Positions 35,113-43,933 of a stretch of DNA of 64,000 nucleotides are shown in pieces. Origin of the DNA: Methylocapsa palsarum (GTDB taxonomy: Bacteria; Pseudomonadota; Alphaproteobacteria; Rhizobiales; Beijerinckiaceae); the NCBI RefSeq assembly GCF_900114285.1, contig NZ_FOSN01000009.1:62001-126000 (forward strand), read 5' to 3'. Made by a program: the position numbers and the translations under genes. The notes beneath the pieces are model-generated. The model did not search any database. It was not told the origin of the DNA and was given only the letters and a program-made list of their open reading frames with translations. Position 1 is the first letter of the stretch, and the number at the start of each line of letters is the position of its first letter.

Positions 35113-35391
35113 TCACTGCTCCGTAGGAACGCGGCGTCCGGAGGCGGGACCTGCGTCCGGGCAGTAACAGGGGGAATCGGGCGAGCCCGGAGGCGCCTCG
35201 CAGGTTATCGGCTTTGCGCCGGCGAATTCTTCGACGACGCATTGCATGGCGGACGGATTGTCGTCCTGATTGTCGTCGTCGTCCGATAAAAGACCTTGGG
35301 CGAAGGAAGGACCTGGGGCGAATAAAGGACCGGGGGCAAAAGCGCCGGCGACCAAGCAGGCGATGATCGCGATCTTGAAATGACTGGCCAT
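35113..35391 (-). CDS. Small secreted Cys-containing protein
   Basis: 92-residue exported protein. A signal peptide (MASHFKIAIIACLVAGAFAP) runs into a duplicated FAPGP segment, then an Asp/Asn-rich stretch (SDDDDNQDDN) and four cysteines in the mature part (MQCVVEEF, ITCEAPPG, PCYCPDAG). GAGAG precedes the ATG at 35391. I do not recognise the family; the acidic run suggests metal or cation binding, which is speculation. Confidence 0.6.
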   Translation of the reverse strand: MASHFKIAIIACLVAGAFAPGPLFAPGPSFAQGLLSDDDDNQDDNPSAMQCVVEEFAGAKPITCEAPPGSPDSPCYCPDAGPASGRRVPTEQ

Positions 35392-35450
35392 TCTCTCGCG
35401 CCCACGCTGAAGACACGGCCGCGACGCTGCGGCCGTGTAAATGATAAAGG

Positions 35451-36410
35451 TCAGGCCTGCTGAATCGCCGACAATGTCCAGTCGGCCGGCGCGCCGCCCG
35501 GACGGCGCGCAAAGGTCCAGATTTCCGTCGATATTTCCGGCGTCGTCGGATCGCCGGACACAACCTTGCCCGTCGCGCGATCGACCATCGTGTCGATCAG
35601 CGAAAAGCGGACGGCGACGCTCGCATAATCGCTGCCCGGCTCGCGCCAGGCCTCCGCAAGGTCGCCCTGGAGGAAGGTCACGTCGGAAATCTTGTTGACC
35701 AGTCCTTTTTTTGCCGTCGCTTCGATCTCCTCGGAGAAATAGGAGACCATCTCGGGCGTCGCCAGGCTCCGCAGCGCGGCGATGTCTTCCGCGCCATAGG
35801 CTTTCTGAACGAGGCTCAGCCGTTGTTCGAAAACATTGAAATCTGCGGGGCCGACTTCGAGCTTGGCGCTTGCGGCTGCTCCGCCGCCGAAGCCTCGAAG
35901 TCCTGAAAAGCCGGCTGCTGGCCCGGGACCGGGCGCCACGCCGCGATCGAACCCGGCCCCCTGATAGGCGGGTTGGCGCCCGCGCAGGAATCCCATCACG
36001 AATTTGAACAGCAGGAAGAGAAGACCGATCTGAAGCACGAGGCCCAGAATGGAGGTGAGGCCGCCGAGGCCGCCGCCGAATCCGTTGCCGAAGAGCATGC
36101 CGACGAGACCGGCGCCGACGAGGCCGCCGAGAAGGCCGCGTCCGAAGCCGCCGGACAGAAATCCGCCTGTGGTCGCGGCCGGAGATCTGGCGAAACCTTG
36201 CGAGAGGCCGGCCGAAGGGGAGCTCATCGAACGTTCGATCGGGGCCGCCGCGCGCGGCGCTGTCGTCGTGGACGGCGGCGCGCTGAAGGTGCGCGCTCCC
36301 CGGCTGCCGAACGAGCCGCCAAATCCGGGTTTGGCGAAGCCGTCAGCGGAGAAACCCAAAGCCAGGAGAGCGGCCAGGGAGAAAATCAAAGCTTTTTGGC
36401 GCATGGCCAT
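35451..36410 (-). CDS. Tim44-like domain protein, exported or membrane-anchored
   Basis: 319-residue protein of the bacterial Tim44-like family. A signal sequence (RQKALIFSLAALLALGFSAD) is followed by a Ser/Pro/Ala-rich linker. A Gly-rich hydrophobic region with a membrane helix follows (ILGLVLQIGLLFLLFKFVMG), then the C-terminal Tim44 domain (ADFNVFEQRLSLVQKAYGAE, ATPEMVSYFSEEIEA, TEIWTFARRPGG). The mitochondrial relative tethers Hsp70 to the import pore, but bacterial roles are not settled. The ATG at 36410 has AGGAC upstream. It is divergent from the fabA operon. Confidence 0.87.
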   Translation of the reverse strand: MAMRQKALIFSLAALLALGFSADGFAKPGFGGSFGSRGARTFSAPPSTTTAPRAAAPIERSMSSPSAGLSQGFARSPAATTGGFLSGGFGRGLLGGLVGAGLVGMLFGNGFGGGLGGLTSILGLVLQIGLLFLLFKFVMGFLRGRQPAYQGAGFDRGVAPGPGPAAGFSGLRGFGGGAAASAKLEVGPADFNVFEQRLSLVQKAYGAEDIAALRSLATPEMVSYFSEEIEATAKKGLVNKISDVTFLQGDLAEAWREPGSDYASVAVRFSLIDTMVDRATGKVVSGDPTTPEISTEIWTFARRPGGAPADWTLSAIQQA

Positions 36411-36670
36411 GGTTTTGTCCTGAGGTTGCGCGAGCGTATCGCTGCCCACGTCGCATATATGGGCGATCCTGGCGGAAGTGCAAAGTCGGCGGCGGAAATC
36501 CGATCCTTTGGTTCGGGGGCGCATCTCCTTTGGTTCGGGGGCATGACGCGGCGCACGATGAAAATCGGCAGGCGGTTATGCTTTCGGCTTTCCAATCACT
36601 GTGTTAGAAGGCCGCAAACCCCGCCAATTCCGGCATCTGGCCGCGAGCGGGGACGAGAGAGTGAAACGAA

Positions 36671-37183
36671 ATGAGCGAGCGGCGCCCGAGTTTTGAATAT
36701 GAAGACCTGATTGCTTGCGGGCGGGGCGAATTGTTCGGTCCGGGCAATCCGCAATTGCCCTTGCCCCCGCTGTTGATGTTCGATCGCATCGCTGAATTGT
36801 CCGAAACTGGCGGACCGAGCGGAAAGGGCGTCGTGCGGGCGGAATTTGCGATCAAACCGGATTTATGGTTTTTCGGCTGCCATTTCAAAGGCGATCCGGT
36901 CATGCCGGGATGTCTTGGCCTTGACGCCCTCTGGCAATTGCTGGGCTTTTATCTGGGCTGGCTTGGCCTCAACGGGCGCGGCCGCGCGCTCGGCGTCGGA
37001 GAGGTCAAATTCACCGATCAGGTCCTTCCCAGCGTCCAGCGCGTCGTTTACGGGGTGGATCTGAAGCGCGTGTTCAAAACCAAGCTGATTCTGGGCATAG
37101 CGGACGGTTGGCTCGAGGCCGACGGGACCCGTATCTATGAGGCCAAGGATCTGAAGGTGGGCCTGTTCCAGGCGCCGGTCTGA
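36671..37183 (+). CDS. fabA: 3-hydroxydecanoyl-ACP dehydratase/isomerase FabA
   Basis: Dehydrates 3-hydroxydecanoyl-ACP and isomerises trans-2 to cis-3-decenoyl-ACP, the branch point to unsaturated fatty acids. The 170-residue hot-dog enzyme has catalytic His71 ([15 protein letters not shown]) and Asp85 (LGLDALWQL), equivalent to E. coli His70/Asp84. It starts [20 protein letters not shown] at 36671. It is the first gene of fabA-fabB-fabI, the anaerobic-type unsaturated fatty-acid module typical of Hyphomicrobiales. Confidence 0.97.
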   Translation: MSERRPSFEYEDLIACGRGELFGPGNPQLPLPPLLMFDRIAELSETGGPSGKGVVRAEFAIKPDLWFFGCHFKGDPVMPGCLGLDALWQLLGFYLGWLGLNGRGRALGVGEVKFTDQVLPSVQRVVYGVDLKRVFKTKLILGIADGWLEADGTRIYEAKDLKVGLFQAPV

Positions 37184-37271
37184 CTGGCGGCCGCCCTTTT
37201 CAGCTGGAATCGTTTGGCCTTTGCCGGCCGCTGCGCCTCTTCCGACGGAAGCGGCGAGACAGGAGATATTC

Positions 37272-38495
37272 ATGAGACGGGTCGTCGTCACCGGAATGGG
37301 GATCGTTTCCTCGATCGGGAACAACAGCCAGGAGGTGCTCGCCTCCTTGCGCGAAGCAAAGTCCGGCATCGTCAAGGCGGATAAATACGCCGAGCTCGGG
37401 TTTCGCAGCCAGGTCCACGGCGCCCCGACGCTCGATCCCGAAGGCATGGTCGATCGCCGCGCGATGCGCTTCCACGCCGGCGGCACCGCCTGGTGCCATG
37501 TCGCGATGGATCAGGCGATTCTGGACGCGGGCCTTTCCCCCGAGGAGATTTCGCACGAGCGCACCGGCATCATCATGGGCTCGGGCGGCCCTTCCACGCG
37601 CACGCTCGTCGAGGCCGCCGACACCGCGCGCACGAAGGGGCCCAAAAAGATCGGGCCTTTCGCGGTGCCAAAAGCCATGTCCTCGACCTCGTCGGCGACG
37701 CTCGCCACCTGGTTCAAGATCAAGGGCGTGAATTATTCGATCTCATCGGCCTGCGCGACCTCCAACCATTGCATCGGCAACGCCTATGAAATGATTCAGT
37801 ACGGCAAGCAGGACGTGATGTTCGCGGGCGGGTGCGAAGAGCTCGACTGGACGATGTCCGTCCTGTTCGACGCGATGGGGGCGATGTCGTCGTCCTACAA
37901 CGACCGTCCCTCGGTCGCCTCCCGCGCCTATGACAAGAACAGGGACGGATTCGTCATCGCCGGCGGCGCTGGCGTGCTGGTCCTCGAGGAACTGGAGCGC
38001 GCCCGCGCCCGCGGCGCCAAAATCTACGCGGAGATCGCCGGCTATGGCCTGAGTTCGGACGGGCACGACATGGTGGCTCCGTCCGGCGAAGGCGCGGTGC
38101 GCTGCATGCGCATGGCGCTTGCAAATGTTTCGACGCCGATCGACTACATCAATCCCCATGCGACCTCGACTGGCATCGGCGATCTGAAAGAGATCGAGGC
38201 GATCCGGACCGTCTTCGGCTCGGGCGAAAAATCGCCGCCGCTCTCGGCGACCAAGTCGTTGACCGGGCATTCCCTTGGCGCGACCGGCGTCCAGGAAGCG
38301 GTCTATTCGCTGTTGATGATGCAAAGCGGCTTCATCTGCGAAAGCGCCAATATCGAGGAGCTTGACCCCGCTTTCGCCGATATGGACATCGTCCGCAAGC
38401 GCCGCGACAATGTTCAGTTGCGCGGCGTGCTCTCGAATTCGTTCGGCTTTGGCGGCACCAACGCCAGCATCGTCTTCAAGCATGTCGACGCCTGA
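37272..38495 (+). CDS. fabB: 3-oxoacyl-ACP synthase I FabB
   Basis: Elongating ketosynthase that extends the cis-3-decenoyl-ACP made by FabA. The 407-residue protein has the thiolase fold with catalytic Cys161 ([12 protein letters not shown]), His in [12 protein letters not shown] and His in [10 protein letters not shown]. The glycine-rich end [14 protein letters not shown] is complete. The ATG at 37272 follows AGGAG; the frame opens 17 codons earlier without homology. It overlaps the fabI start by 14 nt. Confidence 0.97.
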   Translation: MRRVVVTGMGIVSSIGNNSQEVLASLREAKSGIVKADKYAELGFRSQVHGAPTLDPEGMVDRRAMRFHAGGTAWCHVAMDQAILDAGLSPEEISHERTGIIMGSGGPSTRTLVEAADTARTKGPKKIGPFAVPKAMSSTSSATLATWFKIKGVNYSISSACATSNHCIGNAYEMIQYGKQDVMFAGGCEELDWTMSVLFDAMGAMSSSYNDRPSVASRAYDKNRDGFVIAGGAGVLVLEELERARARGAKIYAEIAGYGLSSDGHDMVAPSGEGAVRCMRMALANVSTPIDYINPHATSTGIGDLKEIEAIRTVFGSGEKSPPLSATKSLTGHSLGATGVQEAVYSLLMMQSGFICESANIEELDPAFADMDIVRKRRDNVQLRGVLSNSFGFGGTNASIVFKHVDA

Positions 38496-39339
38496 ACCGC
38501 CGGTCGCCGGCGCCGGCCTCCTGATGGCGGGCAAGCGCGGCCTCGTCATGGGCGTCGCGAACGATCACTCGATCGCATGGGGGATCGCCAAGGCGCTCGC
38601 CGGACAGGGCGCTGGTCTCGCCTTCACCTATCAGGGTGAGGCGCTCGGCAAACGGGTCAAGCCGCTTGCGGAGAGCCTTGGCTCGAGCCTCATCATGTCC
38701 TGCGACGTCGAGGATCTCGCCTCGGTCGACGCGACCTTCGCCGCACTCGAAAAAGCCTGGGGCAGCCTCGATTTCGTCGTCCATTGTCTCGCCTATTCCG
38801 ACAAGGCGGGATTGAAGGGCCGTTACGCCGACACGACGAGGGAGAACTTTGTTCGCACCATGACGGTGTCCGCTTTCTCGTTCACGGAAGTGGCGAGCCG
38901 CGCCGCCGCCCTCATGCCCCGCGGCGGTTCGATGGTCACTTTGACCTTCGGCGGCGCGACGCGGGTGATGCCGAATTACAATGTGATGGGCGTCGCCAAG
39001 GCCGCGCTGGAGGCGAGCGTGCGCTATCTCGCCGCTGATTTCGGTCCGCAGGGCGTCCGGGTCAACGCCATCTCCGCGGGCCCCGTCCGGACTCTGGCGG
39101 GAGCCGGCATCACCGACGCCCGGTTCATGTTCAACTTCCAGAAATCGCATGCGCCGCTGCGCCGTAACGTCAACATTGTCGACGTCGGCGGTTCGGCCCT
39201 TTACCTCTTGTCCGACCTTTCGAGCGGCGTGACCGGCGAAATTCATTATGTCGACGCGGGCTACAATATTATTTCGATGCCGCATCCGGGCAATATGAAG
39301 GCGGACGCCGCGCCTGCGTCGGGAGAAGCCGCGGAATAG
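38482..39339 (+). CDS. fabI: Enoyl-ACP reductase FabI
   Basis: NADH-dependent reduction of enoyl-ACP, the last step of each fatty-acid elongation round. The 285-residue SDR-type enzyme shows [20 protein letters not shown] at the cofactor site, [15 protein letters not shown] and the Tyr-x6-Lys motif in [15 protein letters not shown]. It also has [14 protein letters not shown]. The ATG at 38482 lies inside the end of fabB (14-nt overlap), so translation is probably coupled. The last 20 residues are an Ala/Glu-rich extension beyond the usual end. Confidence 0.97.
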   Translation: MSTPEPPVAGAGLLMAGKRGLVMGVANDHSIAWGIAKALAGQGAGLAFTYQGEALGKRVKPLAESLGSSLIMSCDVEDLASVDATFAALEKAWGSLDFVVHCLAYSDKAGLKGRYADTTRENFVRTMTVSAFSFTEVASRAAALMPRGGSMVTLTFGGATRVMPNYNVMGVAKAALEASVRYLAADFGPQGVRVNAISAGPVRTLAGAGITDARFMFNFQKSHAPLRRNVNIVDVGGSALYLLSDLSSGVTGEIHYVDAGYNIISMPHPGNMKADAAPASGEAAE

Positions 39340-39365
39340 GCTCGCGCGGCGTCAAGGGCTTGTGC

Positions 39366-39394
39366 TTGTACGCGCGCTGACGTCATGCTATCTG
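39366..39394 (+). promoter_or_regulatory. Probable sigma-70-type promoter of tRNA-Ser
   Basis: TTGTAC (39366-39371), a 17-nt spacer, and TATCTG (39389-39394) match the housekeeping consensus well and lie 45 nt before the tRNA. No other gene starts nearby on this strand. Confidence 0.6.
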
Positions 39395-39438
39395 CGCCGC
39401 AGACCCATCCCGGGCGCGTCGCGCGCGCCGCGAACCAC

Positions 39439-39528
39439 GGAGAGGTGGCAGAGTGGTCGAATGCACCGCACTCGAAATGCGGCATAGGCGCAAGCCTATC
39501 GGGGGTTCGAATCCCTCCCTCTCCGCCA
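39439..39528 (+). tRNA. tRNA-Ser (anticodon CGA)
   Basis: 90-nt class II tRNA. The acceptor arms GGAGAGG and CCTCTCC pair fully, followed by G and an encoded CCA. The anticodon stem CCGCA/TGCGG holds loop CTCGAAA, giving anticodon CGA, which reads UCG. A long variable arm (TAGGCGCAAGCCTA) and the T-loop sequence GGTTCGAATCC complete the structure. It decodes serine. Confidence 0.97.
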
Positions 39529-39860
39529 TCCCCGCCATTTTCCCTCTATAGCCCTTATTCCCGCCGATTGCCGCATGACGCCAAGCGGTGCGGCGAACCG
39601 CCGATCCACGCTATTGCCCGATGCCTGCCTGTCTGAAACGGGGCTGCGGCGGCCTCTGAATTGGACAAAAGACCGCGCAAAATCGTTCGTGGCGCGCTTC
39701 CACAGAATTTCGTGGTGACTAAACGGAATTCATGTGATTTCCGACGAGGCGCAGGCTGCCAAAGCAGAACTGCCCTTTCGTCGCGATTGCCCCTTTGGTT
39801 GGCGCTCAGCTCGAAAGCGGGCATAGACGCAATGAGACAGCGGCCAAGAAAGAGGCGGAG
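39529..39860. other. Gap between tRNA-Ser and the deaminase gene
   Basis: No credible gene; frames here are short and of random composition. I see no repeated copy of the tRNA 3' end nor any integrase remnant, although base composition is lower in G+C than the upstream fab operon. Confidence 0.4.
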
Positions 39861-40379
39861 ATGCATCATACAGCGGATGATGAAGCGCTCATGCGTCGCG
39901 CAATTGCGCTTTCACAAGAGGCTATCTCCAACGCCTCCGGTCCGCCATTCGGCGCCGTCATCGCCTCCAATGGCAAGGTCATTGCGGAGGGGTTCAATTG
40001 TGTTCACGCCGATAATGATCCGACCGCGCACGCTGAGATCGTCGCCATCAGGAACGCATGCGCTGCAATGAGCAGCCCGTTTCTTGATGGTTGCGCCATC
40101 TACTCGAGTTCCGAGCCGTGCCCGATGTGTATGTCAGCGATTTATTGGTCGCGAATCTCTCGTGTCTATTTTTCGACCGATAGAGAAGCCGCCGCTGACG
40201 CCGGGTTTGACGATCGCCTTCTTTATGCCGAGCTACAAAAGCCAATCTTGATGCGTCAAGTCCGTATGCTGCGGATTATTCCACATGAGGGTCAACGCAC
40301 ATTTGATATTTGGCGGAAAAACGCGTTGATCGCTGTTCAAACAAAACTGAGCGACGAAGCTCTCCCAATCGAAGACTAG
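39861..40379 (+). CDS. Guanine-deaminase-like zinc deaminase
   Basis: 172-residue cytidine-deaminase-fold enzyme. The zinc site is complete: His57 and Glu59 in PTAHAEIVAIRNAC and Cys87/Cys90 in SSSEPCPMCMSAIYWSRI. The tail AGFDDRLLYAELQKP closely resembles Bacillus GuaD (AGFDDSFIYKEIDKP), which favours guanine deamination to xanthine over tRNA or cytidine deamination. The ATG at 39861 is preceded by AGAGGCGGAG. The stop codon TAG is formed at the very edge of double-palindrome copy F. The lower-G+C composition and place just past a tRNA hint at acquisition by transfer. Confidence 0.85.
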   Translation: MHHTADDEALMRRAIALSQEAISNASGPPFGAVIASNGKVIAEGFNCVHADNDPTAHAEIVAIRNACAAMSSPFLDGCAIYSSSEPCPMCMSAIYWSRISRVYFSTDREAAADAGFDDRLLYAELQKPILMRQVRMLRIIPHEGQRTFDIWRKNALIAVQTKLSDEALPIED

Positions 40380-40493
40380 AGCGCTTTCCGATCGCATGAA
40401 GTCATGCGATCGATCAGAAATCGCGCCAGGGTCAAAAGCTTGAGCATGTTCTTGTCGATTGGAGGGATTCAATCCCATCGGAATATGCTTTAA
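40376..40493 (+). repeat. Double-palindrome intergenic element, copy F
   Basis: The left edge is CTAGAGCGCTTTCC at 40376, where TAG is the stop codon of the deaminase gene. The first palindrome is perfect; the second has GGAGGGATTCAATCCCATCG, a changed core. The right edge is GCTTTAA, not GCTCTAG. It lies 30 bp before the amidohydrolase start. Confidence 0.88.
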
Positions 40494-40522
40494 TTCGGCT
40501 GCCGGGTCGAGGAGGCTTCACG

Positions 40523-42307
40523 ATGTGCCGCGGGTGTTTCAACCAGGTCTTTCTTCGCGACGAGTTTCATTCCGGCGGGATGGCCGGCCTGTTCGGCAAG
40601 GCGGCTGGCCTGCCCACAAGGCGCGCGTTCTTGGCCTATTCGGTCGGCGCGGCATCCGCGCTGAGCGCCCTCAACGCCGCGCCCGCGTTGGCGGCGAACG
40701 ACGGCGCAGACCTGATTCTGCGCGGCGGGACGATCCGTCCGATGGCGGGCGCGCCGACCGTCTCGGCGGTCGCAGTCAAGGACGGCAAGGTGCTTGCTGT
40801 CGGCGATGAGGGCGCCCTTGCGGGTCTCAAGACCGGCGAAACCAAAATTGTCGATCTCGCTGGCAGAACGCTGTTTCCAGGTCTCATCGACCCGCACTGC
40901 CACACGATCCTCGCGTCGCTGATCTATGGATTGCTCGACGACGTCGGCTACGCCAAATATCCGATTCGGGAAAAGCTCCTCGCGCATCTGAAGCAGGAAG
41001 CGGCCGGCGCGCCGAAAGGGCGTTGGATCGTCGGCGCCAACTTCGACAACCTTCTGCAGGGAGGGGATCTTACCCGGGCGGATCTCGATGCGATCTCGAC
41101 CGACCATCCGATCTTCATCTGCTACATCAATGGGCACGACGCCTGCGTCAACAGCGAGGCGCTGAAGATCGCGGGGATCTCCGAGGATGTCGGCGAACTG
41201 CCGGCCGGCGGCCATTTCGGCCACGGGCCCGACGGCAAGCTCAACGGCCTCGTCTACGAGGAAAGCGCGATGCTCAAATTCGCGGTCCATTTCCTCGGCA
41301 AGATCACGCCCGAGGTCGCGGCGAAGGCGATCACGGATTTCTCCCGGCACATGGCTTCCGTCGGCAACACGCTGCTGCATGAGCCCGGCACGATACGCTC
41401 GGACTGGATCGAGGCGTTCGCCAAGCTCTCGAATACGCTCGCCATCCGCACCAGCGCGAGCGTCATGTACGACGACATGAAGGGCCTTGCGCCCTTCCGC
41501 AGCCTTGGCCTCGGGCCGAAAGCCGCGAGCGTCGCCAATTCCCTCTTCTCGCTCTATGGCGTCAAGATCGTCGGCGACGGCTCCAACCAGACCGAAACCG
41601 GGGCGCAGACCAAACCCTATCTGAACTCGACCTCGAAAGGCTTTCCGAACTTCGACGCCGCCCGGATGAAACAGATGGTCGCCGACGTGAAGGCCTTCGG
41701 CATGCCGGTGCAGATCCACTGCAATGGCGACTACACGATCAATATCGCGCTCGACGCGATCGAGGCAACCTACGCGGGCTCGACCGAGCTTGGCGTCTGC
41801 CGGATCGAGCATTCGACGATGGCGCGGCCCGACCAGATTCAGCGCATGAAGCGGCTCAACGTGCAGCCGACCTTCCTGATGAACCATGTGCGCTACTACG
41901 GCGCCGCCTATCGAGACCAGATTTTCGGGCCTGAACGCGCCGCCTTCATGGACCCCGCCGGGGCTTGCGTGAAAGCGGGCCTTCCCTTCACGCTCCATAC
42001 CGATGGTCCCTGTTCGCCGCCGGGGCCGCTCGCGCTCATCAGCACGGCGATGACCCGACGCTGCATCATCGACAATTCCGTCGTCGGTCCCGATCAGGCC
42101 ATTTCGCTCGATGATGCGATCCGAGCCGTGACGATCGACGCCGCGCGCCAGCTCGGCCAGGGCGATCGCCTCGGCTCGCTGGAAAAGGGCAAGGACGCGG
42201 ATTTCACGATTCTTGAAAGCGATCCCTACACAATGAGCCCGGACGCGATCGCCAACATCAAGGTCAGCGAGACATGGGTTGCGGGGGAGCGGAAGTTCTC
42301 GGCTTGA
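40523..42307 (+). CDS. Tat-exported amidohydrolase (YtcJ-like)
   Basis: 594-residue metal-dependent hydrolase. A twin-arginine signal (PTRRAFLAYSVGAASALSAL, then NAAPALAAND) directs it to the periplasm. The amidohydrolase_3 domain shows LILRGGTIRPM, GLIDPHCHTILASL with the metal histidines, HCNGDYTINIALDAIE, RIEHSTMARPDQ, LHTDGPCSPPGPLALIS and the closing GSLEKGKDADFTILESDPY. The ATG at 40523 gives a 30-residue lead before the signal; MAGLFGKAAGLPTRR at 40580 is a plausible alternative. Substrates of this group (N-substituted or formamide compounds) vary and cannot be assigned here. Confidence 0.88.
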   Translation: MCRGCFNQVFLRDEFHSGGMAGLFGKAAGLPTRRAFLAYSVGAASALSALNAAPALAANDGADLILRGGTIRPMAGAPTVSAVAVKDGKVLAVGDEGALAGLKTGETKIVDLAGRTLFPGLIDPHCHTILASLIYGLLDDVGYAKYPIREKLLAHLKQEAAGAPKGRWIVGANFDNLLQGGDLTRADLDAISTDHPIFICYINGHDACVNSEALKIAGISEDVGELPAGGHFGHGPDGKLNGLVYEESAMLKFAVHFLGKITPEVAAKAITDFSRHMASVGNTLLHEPGTIRSDWIEAFAKLSNTLAIRTSASVMYDDMKGLAPFRSLGLGPKAASVANSLFSLYGVKIVGDGSNQTETGAQTKPYLNSTSKGFPNFDAARMKQMVADVKAFGMPVQIHCNGDYTINIALDAIEATYAGSTELGVCRIEHSTMARPDQIQRMKRLNVQPTFLMNHVRYYGAAYRDQIFGPERAAFMDPAGACVKAGLPFTLHTDGPCSPPGPLALISTAMTRRCIIDNSVVGPDQAISLDDAIRAVTIDAARQLGQGDRLGSLEKGKDADFTILESDPYTMSPDAIANIKVSETWVAGERKFSA

Positions 42308-43090
42308 GCTTGCGCGTCGAGGCGCCCGGCGTCTCTCCTCTGCGCCGAGTTGATCAAGTGCGAGCCACCGATCGGCGCAATCGCGGGTCCAAGAACTTTG
42401 GGGTCCAAGAACTTTGGGACAAACCTCTGGGGAGTTCGCGCCCGCGGCGCGGTGTTGGTGAAGGCGTAGTGTAGGCGAAGGCGCGGTCTTGGCGAAAAGT
42501 GCACCGAGACAAAAAAGAAAAAAGGCCCCGTAGCGCGAGGCTAAACGGGGCCGCTCGACTTCGACCTGCGAAGTCCTCCGGGATTTTCCAGATCTAACAG
42601 GGTGCGCATTGCGCTTGGCCTTCGCGCAACGCTTCCCGTTAGGGGTGATAGCAATGTGGCGGGTTCAGAAATCAGCGCTGATATCTTCGCCACGCCGGCG
42701 ACCTGACGAAGGTCAGAGTGTATGCCAAGGTGGAGTCATGCTCCCTCGCACGCTTCTTCCTCGAAGGGACTGGGCTGCCGCAACGACAGCTGCAGCCCCG
42801 CTCATTGCGCCTGGATTCGAGGTCCCGCTCGATCAGCTGGCCGAGACAATCAGGCGGTTCACCTGACTTCACCGCTGCAATGTAGAGCTATGCTGAACCT
42901 CCAGATCGCGTGGGTCAATCAAAAAAGAGGGCCCTGCGACAATTCGACGACTCAGAAACAGTTCTGGTATCCGTCCCCTCGAAAAACGCCGGATGATGCG
43001 TCGCCAGCGGCGCTTCAGACAATGGATCTGCGCTACATCTCATCGGCGGCCCAAAGCGCCTCGCGGCAGGGAGACCGCCGTCGCGGGCAA
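42308..43090. other. Gene-poor 780-bp stretch
   Basis: No convincing gene. It contains a minus-strand intrinsic terminator (42511-42552). Two small frames were noted. One is plus 42738-42866 (42 aa, ATG with GGTGGAG just upstream, ending QLAETIRRFT). The other is minus 42541-42609 (22 aa), whose TAG lies inside the terminator loop. A small RNA on the minus strand or a leader peptide would fit. The rest reads as random in all frames. Confidence 0.45.
42511..42552 (-). terminator. Intrinsic terminator on the minus strand
   Basis: On the minus strand GGCCCCGT, a 13-nt loop and ACGGGGCC form an 8-bp GC stem followed by TTTTTTCTTTTTT. It is the best canonical terminator in the window. No minus-strand protein gene lies directly upstream; the nearest ends at 43091. 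Confidence 0.8.
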
Positions 43091-43375
43091 TCAGCAAAGA
43101 AAGCTGGATTTGAACTGCGCCAGCTTCTCCGGGGTGTCGAGGCCGCGCTCCACCGGCCACGCGTTTTGATGAAACCAGGAGTTCACCTCGCGCGTGCGTT
43201 CCTTGCCTTGAAGAAACCAGCGTTTGGAGCCGTCAGGAGAGACAATTGCCGGCCCATCCTCGCGGTGCACAATGCCGTTATCGATCCACAGCCTCGTGTC
43301 GACGTAGAGATAAAGGCCCGCCTTTCTCGACATGTCGTCCTGGTTGATTTCGTCGACGATCGTGACGTTCGTCAT
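43091..43375 (-). CDS. Small MORN-like/HREDGPA-repeat protein
   Basis: 94-residue soluble protein carrying the motif WIDNGIVHREDGPAIVSPDG, then KRWFLQGKERTREV. This resembles one unit of the antitoxin-like or phage-associated repeat (xxHRxDGPA...W...G) seen in many mobile and phage-borne genes. A Trp-rich C-terminus follows (NSWFHQNAWPVERG). The start is placed at ATG 43375; the frame runs further upstream to 43525 without similar sequence. The ribosome-binding site is weak. Function unknown. Confidence 0.6.
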   Translation of the reverse strand: MTNVTIVDEINQDDMSRKAGLYLYVDTRLWIDNGIVHREDGPAIVSPDGSKRWFLQGKERTREVNSWFHQNAWPVERGLDTPEKLAQFKSSFLC

Positions 43376-43478
43376 GATTTCACTTTGCCTTCCCTGGTTC
43401 GCCAGCCCTTGTTCGGTAAGCTCGCCGCTGTGCATGTTGACGCGACCGCGAAACAGCATTCCGGCGCGAAATCCGGCT

Positions 43479-43796
43479 TTAATCTTCGCCGCTCGACCTT
43501 CTTTGGACGAGAGCTTTCTCAACAATAGCCCGACAGTTCAGGAGACGTCGATATTCATCGGCGTTCACCATGACCATCTCCGCGGAAGGCGCTCCCTCCA
43601 GCGGCGCCGCGGCGGCGTCGAGGGCTTCGCACAGGGCTTTTTCGAGTTGATAGATCTGCTCGCTTGCCCGCTCGAGATAGGGAACAGGATTCGAAACGAC
43701 ATTGGCCTCGTGCAAGGCGTCCAAGGTCAACAGCGATGTGAACTGGCGCACCGTTTCACGCTTTTTCTTTCCGAACTCGTGCTCGATAACGCTCAT
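43479..43796 (-). CDS. Helical small protein of unknown function
   Basis: 105-residue soluble protein beginning MSVIEHEFGKKKRETVRQFT and predicted helical throughout, with ERASEQIYQLEKALCEALD and EYRRLLNCRAIVEKALVQ. A strong ribosome-binding site (GAGAGGAGAT) precedes the ATG at 43796. I do not recognise the family. It lies 137 nt downstream of the aminotransferase-like gene on the same strand. The larger frame around it (to 44402) is a shadow. Confidence 0.6.
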   Translation of the reverse strand: MSVIEHEFGKKKRETVRQFTSLLTLDALHEANVVSNPVPYLERASEQIYQLEKALCEALDAAAAPLEGAPSAEMVMVNADEYRRLLNCRAIVEKALVQRRSSGED

Positions 43797-43933
43797 ATCT
43801 CCTCTCCATGTTCGATCCGGCGGCCGTTTTGCGCAGCGTTCCCGCGCGACATCGGCGACCGGCGCATCATTCTGCGCCGGTCCTCGCCGGACCTCAATGG
43901 CTTCCAGTCGGCGGGAGGAGGCCGGGAGCGGCG

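Noticed and set aside
34609-35289. 226-codon plus-strand frame across copy E
   Set aside because: It joins antisense of two small genes with the repeat element; no coherent protein.
39529-39860. Integrated element boundary after tRNA-Ser
   Set aside because: No integrase remnant and no second copy of the tRNA 3' end was found within the window.
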